Origin: CAITZA01 sp937915285
Lineage (GTDB): Bacteria > Desulfobacterota > Desulfomonilia > Desulfomonilales > Desulfomonilaceae
Reading direction: 5' to 3'
DNA: 64,000 nt
Assembly (NCBI GenBank): GCA_036821825.1
Contig: DAISIV010000010.1
Coordinates: 31,874-95,873, forward strand
Made by a program: the position numbers and the translations under genes. The notes below the pieces were generated by a model that did not search any database, was not told the origin of the DNA, and was given only the letters and a program-made list of their open reading frames with translations. Of the stretch, positions 59,926 through 64,000 are shown in pieces; the first letter of the stretch is position 1, and each line of letters begins with the position of its first letter.

Positions 59926-60525
59926 ATGAGTTTAATTTACGAAATTATTTGGCATGGAAGGGGCGGTCAGGGAGCGGTAACAGCGGCCAAGATATTCACC
60001 GAAGCTGCCTATCTCCAAGGTTTTAAAGGCGTTAGCGCTAAACCGACATACTTTTCCGAACGGCGTGGGGCTCCGGTAAGTGTTCACGCCAGGATATCAC
60101 CCGATCCTATCAGGACATTCTCCAACGTTTCCATGGCAGACCTTGCCGTGGTGCTGGACGACAACCTTCTACAAATGGTGAATGTCACATCCACCTTAAA
60201 GGAAGGTGGATTACTGGTGATCAATTCCTCTAAAACTCCGGAACAGATGGGACTGAATGGGTCGTTCTCTGTTGCAATCTCGGATGCGTTCAAGAGTTCG
60301 GAGGAGGCTGGCCTTGTGATTGAGGGAAATGTATTGATATCGACTTCCATACTCGGGCCCATAGCGGCTTCCTCGGATCTGGTTGACATCAGCAATATAA
60401 GGAAGGCGGTCGAACACAAATTTAAAGGCAAGGCTCTGGAAAGAAACCTCATGGCCCTTGAACTCGCATACAGGGAAACAACACTTTTCGGTTCCAACCA
60501 GTTGGCCAGGACAGTTTCGGCCTGA
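59926..60525 (+). CDS. porC: 2-oxoacid:ferredoxin oxidoreductase, gamma subunit
   Basis: 199-residue gamma subunit of a four-subunit pyruvate (or other 2-oxoacid):ferredoxin oxidoreductase. Seen: IIWHGRGGQGAVTAAKIFTEAAYLQG at the N-terminus (GRGGQG motif), SYGPE-like segment replaced by SAKPTYFSERRGAPVSVHARIS, and ADLAVVLDDNLL. Typical length. It is the first gene of the operon, followed by delta, alpha and beta, an order also seen in Thermotoga and archaea. The complex converts pyruvate and CoA to acetyl-CoA, CO2 and reduced ferredoxin. Confidence 0.95.
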   Translation: MSLIYEIIWHGRGGQGAVTAAKIFTEAAYLQGFKGVSAKPTYFSERRGAPVSVHARISPDPIRTFSNVSMADLAVVLDDNLLQMVNVTSTLKEGGLLVINSSKTPEQMGLNGSFSVAISDAFKSSEEAGLVIEGNVLISTSILGPIAASSDLVDISNIRKAVEHKFKGKALERNLMALELAYRETTLFGSNQLARTVSA

Positions 60526-60561
60526 AACCAAATTATCTATTGATCGTGTCGTGAGGCTTCA

Positions 60562-60855
60562 ATGAAAAAGGAAAAATCCAGTAATGTAATCATCAAGGCT
60601 GTTTCAAAGCCTTTCAAGGGCGAGGCTGGCAAGACCGGGGACTGGCGATCACAGACTCCGGTAATTGATCAGGAGAAATGTTCTCAGAAAGAGTCTTGCC
60701 TGCTGTGTTGGATGTATTGTCCCGACGGCGTAATTTCCAGGGAGTTTCCACTGGAAATAGACCTTGAATTCTGCAAGGGTTGCGGCATTTGCGCTCAGGA
60801 ATGCCCCCGTAAGGCAATAACAATGATAGATGGGAGAGAGGCGCCTGTGGAGTGA
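60562..60855 (+). CDS. porD: 2-oxoacid:ferredoxin oxidoreductase, delta (ferredoxin) subunit
   Basis: 97-residue subunit with two [4Fe-4S] clusters. Seen: CSQKESCLLCWMYCPDGVI (first motif, with the long first spacing common in PorD) and CKGCGICAQECPRKAITM (second motif). The N-terminal GEAGKTGDWRSQTPVID segment is the usual PorD start. It carries electrons from the thiamine-diphosphate site of alpha/beta to external ferredoxin. The gene follows porC by 36 bases and precedes porA by about 100. Confidence 0.95.
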   Translation: MKKEKSSNVIIKAVSKPFKGEAGKTGDWRSQTPVIDQEKCSQKESCLLCWMYCPDGVISREFPLEIDLEFCKGCGICAQECPRKAITMIDGREAPVE

Positions 60856-60954
60856 CATTGCGTTCCTCGATACCGTGGAATCATAATGTTCACCTTCAAG
60901 ATCTCAGTAGCGCTAGAGCATATTCACATCGCAAAATAATCCGGGAAAATTGAA

Positions 60955-62145
60955 ATGTCAGATGTAAGAATTATAACGGCCAATACAGCGGCGGCCTTAG
61001 CCGCCAAATTATGCAGGGTTCAGGTAATTTCCGCATACCCTATTACGCCTCAGACACCTGTGACAGAGGAGTTGGCGGAACTGGTTGAAACAAAACAACT
61101 GAATGCTGAATACCTTACTGTTGAAAGCGAGCACTCCGCCATGGCTTCTGTGATCGCTGCGTCTCAGGTTGGAGCCAGGGTATTTACGGCCTCAAGCGCC
61201 AATGGACTGCTTTACATGCATGAAATGCTCCACTGGGCCGCAGGAAGTCGCACCCCGGTAGTCATGGCGTGTGTAAACAGAGGTGTGGGAGCCCCCTGGA
61301 CCATCCTGAACGATCAGCAGGATTCCATATCCCAAAGGGACACTGGATGGATACAATTGTATTGCGGCAACAGCCAGGAGGTCATTGATTCCATCATCCA
61401 GGCCTACCGCATAGCCGAACAGTTGAACATTCCGGTGATGGTCTGCTATGACGGCTTCATACTATCTCATACCACCACTCCGGTAGACATACCCCCACAG
61501 GAACTGGTTGATCAGTATTTGCCACCTAGACCCCCTGTGTTTGGCATAGCGGAATATTCAGCTATGAACGTCAATCCCCTGATACTGAGTGATCCGAGGC
61601 CTGATCCTGATGGCAACATGGCGCCAGGCTACATGGACATACGTTATCGTTTGCAGCAGGACCTCATCGCTGGACTGGATATAATCGAGAAAGCCGACAA
61701 GGAGTTCAGCAAGCTCTTCGGCAGAACTTGCGGGGGCCTGGTCTGGAACTACAAGATGAAGGACGCTACGCACGCTATGGTGAGTTTTGGGTCCCTCGCG
61801 TCAGAATGCACCCTGGCGGCTGACCTGCTGAGGCAGAAGGGGTTAAAAGTAGGGGTGATAGGAGTGAGATCTTATAGACCTTTCCCCAAAGCAGGCCTGC
61901 TGAATGAGCTTAAGAGGGTGGAAACCGTGACTGTTCTGGAAAAGGATGTGAGTTACGGTTATGAGGGGGCTTTAGCCATGGACCTCAAGTCGGCCTTGTA
62001 TGACTCCGGTCATCACCCAAAATTTTCATCTTACGTTGTTGGTCTAGGTGGTCGGGATGTCCTCCCCAAAACCCTGGCTGATGAGACCTACAAAGCTATT
62101 ACCGGTGAAATCAGTCACGCATGGATCGACATAAAAAGTCAGTAG
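60955..62145 (+). CDS. porA: 2-oxoacid:ferredoxin oxidoreductase, alpha subunit
   Basis: 396-residue alpha subunit. Seen: VQVISAYPITPQTPVTEELAELVE near 22-45 with the YPITPxTP substrate-binding motif, EYLTVESEHSAMASVIAAS, FTASSANGLLYMHEMLHWAAG, VNRGVGAPWTI, and the C-terminal transketolase-like domain with SFGSLASECTLAADLLRQKGLKVGVIGVRSYRPFP. Length and motifs match PorA of pyruvate oxidoreductases rather than the longer KorA fusions, but 2-ketoisovalerate specificity cannot be excluded. Confidence 0.95.
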   Translation: MSDVRIITANTAAALAAKLCRVQVISAYPITPQTPVTEELAELVETKQLNAEYLTVESEHSAMASVIAASQVGARVFTASSANGLLYMHEMLHWAAGSRTPVVMACVNRGVGAPWTILNDQQDSISQRDTGWIQLYCGNSQEVIDSIIQAYRIAEQLNIPVMVCYDGFILSHTTTPVDIPPQELVDQYLPPRPPVFGIAEYSAMNVNPLILSDPRPDPDGNMAPGYMDIRYRLQQDLIAGLDIIEKADKEFSKLFGRTCGGLVWNYKMKDATHAMVSFGSLASECTLAADLLRQKGLKVGVIGVRSYRPFPKAGLLNELKRVETVTVLEKDVSYGYEGALAMDLKSALYDSGHHPKFSSYVVGLGGRDVLPKTLADETYKAITGEISHAWIDIKSQ

Positions 62146-62207
62146 GCTATCCTTCTTACGAAACCAGCTTGGATTGATCCATAACTTACTATTTACGGAG
62201 ATATATA

Positions 62208-63119
62208 ATGGCGACATCTGCAGCCAAATTACTGCCTAAGGAAGAATACATTCTACCGGGAACGCGATCATGCGCGGCCTGCGGCTTGATGCTTACGTAC
62301 CGTCACGCCTTAAAGGCTCTGAACCCTGGCAAAACCATCGTTGCCGTTCCGGCAAGTTGCATGACAGTGCTCCATGGCGTATATCCGGTTACACCGGTAA
62401 AAACAATCTGTATTAATAACCCTTTTGGAGCCACTGGGGCTGCGGCGTCGGGGATTGCGGCGGGGCTAAAGGCTCTGGGGCATGATGACTATACAGTGTT
62501 GGCGTTCGCAGGGGACGGTGGCACATACGACATAGGGATTCAGGCTCTTTCCGGCGCACTGGAGCGTGGCACAAATTTCCTCTACATCTGTTATGACAAT
62601 GAAGGATACATGAATACTGGAACCCAGCGTTCCAGCGCTAGTCCAGCAGGAGCTATTACTTCCACCACACCTGTGCTCTCCAAACTACAACACAAAAAGA
62701 ACATGATTGGAATCATCGAGGCCCACAGGATTCCTTACATCGCCACAGCATCACCTTCCTTTCCGTTGGACCTTTTCGACAAGGTGAAGACCGCCAGAGA
62801 CACGCTCGGGTCCAGGTACATGGAAATACATGCTCCTTGTCCTCCTGGCTGGGGCTTCCCAAACAAGGACCTGATCAAGATGGGAAAACTGGCTGTTGAC
62901 TCCGGAATACACGTGCTGTTCGAAATAAAAGAAGGCTTTTTTCAGTTAACTTCGCGTTCCTTAAATCTAGCAGAAAAGGGTAAAAGAAAACCTGTCGCCG
63001 ATTATGTAAAAGGTCAAACCCGTTTCAAGAAGATTAACCAGCAGCAGGTTGAAGCGCTTCAGGATTTCGTGGACAAACGGTGGAATGAATTTTTGGAGCG
63101 TCATCAAAAGAATAGTTGA
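62208..63119 (+). CDS. porB: 2-oxoacid:ferredoxin oxidoreductase, beta subunit
   Basis: 303-residue beta subunit with thiamine diphosphate. Seen: CAACGLMLTYRHALKAL near 22-38 with cluster cysteines, INNPFGATGAAASGIAAGLKALG, the ThDP motif FAGDGGTYDIGIQALSGALERGTNFLYICYDNEGYMNTGTQRS (GDG followed by N), and CPPGWGFP near 204-211. Matches PorB of pyruvate:ferredoxin oxidoreductases. Last gene of the por operon; the lipid kinase gene overlaps its stop. Confidence 0.95.
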   Translation: MATSAAKLLPKEEYILPGTRSCAACGLMLTYRHALKALNPGKTIVAVPASCMTVLHGVYPVTPVKTICINNPFGATGAAASGIAAGLKALGHDDYTVLAFAGDGGTYDIGIQALSGALERGTNFLYICYDNEGYMNTGTQRSSASPAGAITSTTPVLSKLQHKKNMIGIIEAHRIPYIATASPSFPLDLFDKVKTARDTLGSRYMEIHAPCPPGWGFPNKDLIKMGKLAVDSGIHVLFEIKEGFFQLTSRSLNLAEKGKRKPVADYVKGQTRFKKINQQQVEALQDFVDKRWNEFLERHQKNS

Positions 63120-63994
63120 AACCAATGCGAATATTGCTGATCGGCAATCCCGTTTCAGGGCGTGGTAAAACACCTCAAACTGTCAGAAAGTTTGTCGAGG
63201 TGTCTAAAGCGCGGGGACATGAGGTTGTAGTAGAATTTACCACGTCAATCGGGAGCGCCGAAAGCATCGCATCTTCAATAGCTCCCGGATTCGATTGCCT
63301 CGTCGTCTCCGGAGGTGACGGCACAATAAACGAAGTTATCAATTCGGCCAAACCGAGCGCTTTGCCACCCATACTGGTATTGGCGACGGGAACGGCCAAC
63401 ATACTCGCCAGAGAACTGTCCCTGCCCAAAACGGTTCCGGAATTGGTCCAAGTCATGGAAAGAGGCAAATCCATGAAAATCGACATGGGCGTTGTTAACA
63501 ACCGTAAATTCCTTATGCTTGTTTCATCCGGTTTTGATGCGCTTGTCACAAGGAACATAGCCTTAAATCGTCCAACCCGCCTAGGTTTTCGCGGATATGT
63601 AGGTCCCATAATCAAATCGTTTAGCCTCTACAGGCCAAATGATATCCACGTAACTGCCGATGGAAACAGAAAAGTAGTGGGGAAACTCGTAATAGTTCAA
63701 AAGATCAGAAAGTATGGCGGCATATTCGAGTTTTCAAATGAAGCTTCACTGACCAGCGGCGTGTTTGAAGTGTGCGTTTTCTCTAAAGGCTCCCTAGGCA
63801 ACCTTGTGAAATACGGCTTGGCCGGGGTTTTTAGAGTCTCGAGATGCGTCGGCGGCATACAACGATTTAGCGCGAGGAACATACGCATTGAGGCATCACC
63901 GCCAAATCCTGTCGAAGTTGACGGTGATTACTTTGGTGAAACACCCGTAGATATAAGCCTTTCCGAGGAAAAAATATCTGTGCTCATCCCCTGA
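63116..63994 (+). CDS. Diacylglycerol/lipid kinase family protein
   Basis: 292-residue kinase of the DAGK-catalytic (YegS/BmrU/LCB5) family. Seen: ILLIGNPVSGRGKTPQTVRKF at the start, the nucleotide motif VVSGGDGTINEVIN near 63-76, LATGTANILARELSLP near 95-110, and a C-terminal beta domain ending in VEVDGDYFGETPVDI (the second conserved E-x-D-G-D/E). Phosphorylates a lipid such as diacylglycerol or sphingoid base. Start is TTG at 63116 (TTGA overlap with the porB stop) or ATG at 63125; neither has a clear ribosome site. The gene is complete within the window. Confidence 0.9.
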   Translation: MKPMRILLIGNPVSGRGKTPQTVRKFVEVSKARGHEVVVEFTTSIGSAESIASSIAPGFDCLVVSGGDGTINEVINSAKPSALPPILVLATGTANILARELSLPKTVPELVQVMERGKSMKIDMGVVNNRKFLMLVSSGFDALVTRNIALNRPTRLGFRGYVGPIIKSFSLYRPNDIHVTADGNRKVVGKLVIVQKIRKYGGIFEFSNEASLTSGVFEVCVFSKGSLGNLVKYGLAGVFRVSRCVGGIQRFSARNIRIEASPPNPVEVDGDYFGETPVDISLSEEKISVLIP

Positions 63995-64000
63995 AATCTA

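Noticed and set aside
1..64000. tRNA, rRNA, CRISPR arrays, prophage or insertion sequences
   Set aside because: Intergenic stretches were read for T-loop-like and repeat patterns and for transposase-like frames; none was convincing.

Overview
The window looks like chromosome of an anaerobic, sulfate-reducer or syntroph-like member of the Desulfobacterota (Deltaproteobacteria). The evidence is the gene content: a four-subunit 2-oxoacid:ferredoxin oxidoreductase, an archaeal-type FMN glutamate synthase, an oxygen-sensitive 4-hydroxybutyryl-CoA dehydratase homologue, several polyferredoxins, a DUF362 protein, a TRAP transporter and LarB. The genus cannot be fixed from the sequence; Desulfomonile-like is my best guess. 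There are no rRNA, tRNA, CRISPR, phage or intact insertion sequence features that I can see. Several starts are TTG, often overlapping the preceding stop.

Layout. 0-10.5 kb: an ArsM-like methyltransferase with a DUF5714 tail, a large hybrid histidine kinase, a zinc-type dehydrogenase, a PhoU-like/CDF transporter pair, a sugar-isomerase-type cupin fusion and an orphan response regulator. 11-14.5 kb: a DctP-DctQ-DctM TRAP transporter with a terminator-like hairpin between the binding protein and the permeases. 14.5-26.6 kb: acetyltransferases, a chagasin-type inhibitor, glutamate synthase, a membrane ferredoxin, a thioesterase, a SAM hydrolase, ComF, the dehydratase, and DUF169/PHP/DUF2889 genes. 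26.7-31.1 kb: a metal operon (MntP-like exporter, binding protein, small membrane protein, ATPase, and a permease fused to a DtxR-type repressor).

31.2-40.3 kb is the least ordinary part. A cobalamin riboswitch with its own terminator precedes a dehydrogenase gene and a TrpD-like phosphoribosyltransferase gene, followed by a DNA methyltransferase. Facing them is a tight six-gene minus-strand operon encoding a RibD-type reductase, an MDR protein without zinc ligands, a PTPS-family protein with Glu at the catalytic Cys position, a GT4 glycosyltransferase, a methyltransferase and an anchored SGNH hydrolase. I read this as an uncharacterised pathway for a glycosylated, methylated pterin-like compound.

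40.8-64 kb: mainly core metabolism. TsaE, aspartokinase, citramalate synthase and a ComEA-like protein form one run (isoleucine precursor supply). LarB, a CBS protein, a carboxyltransferase subunit and a DHH-CBS-tRNA nucleotidyltransferase fusion follow. Then come an SH3 lipoprotein, a LemA-like protein, a Tat-exported DUF362 protein coupled to a NapH/NapG-like polyferredoxin fusion, alaS with a small unlisted HTH gene behind it, a beta-class DNA methyltransferase behind an AT-rich spacer, the porCDAB operon and a lipid kinase.
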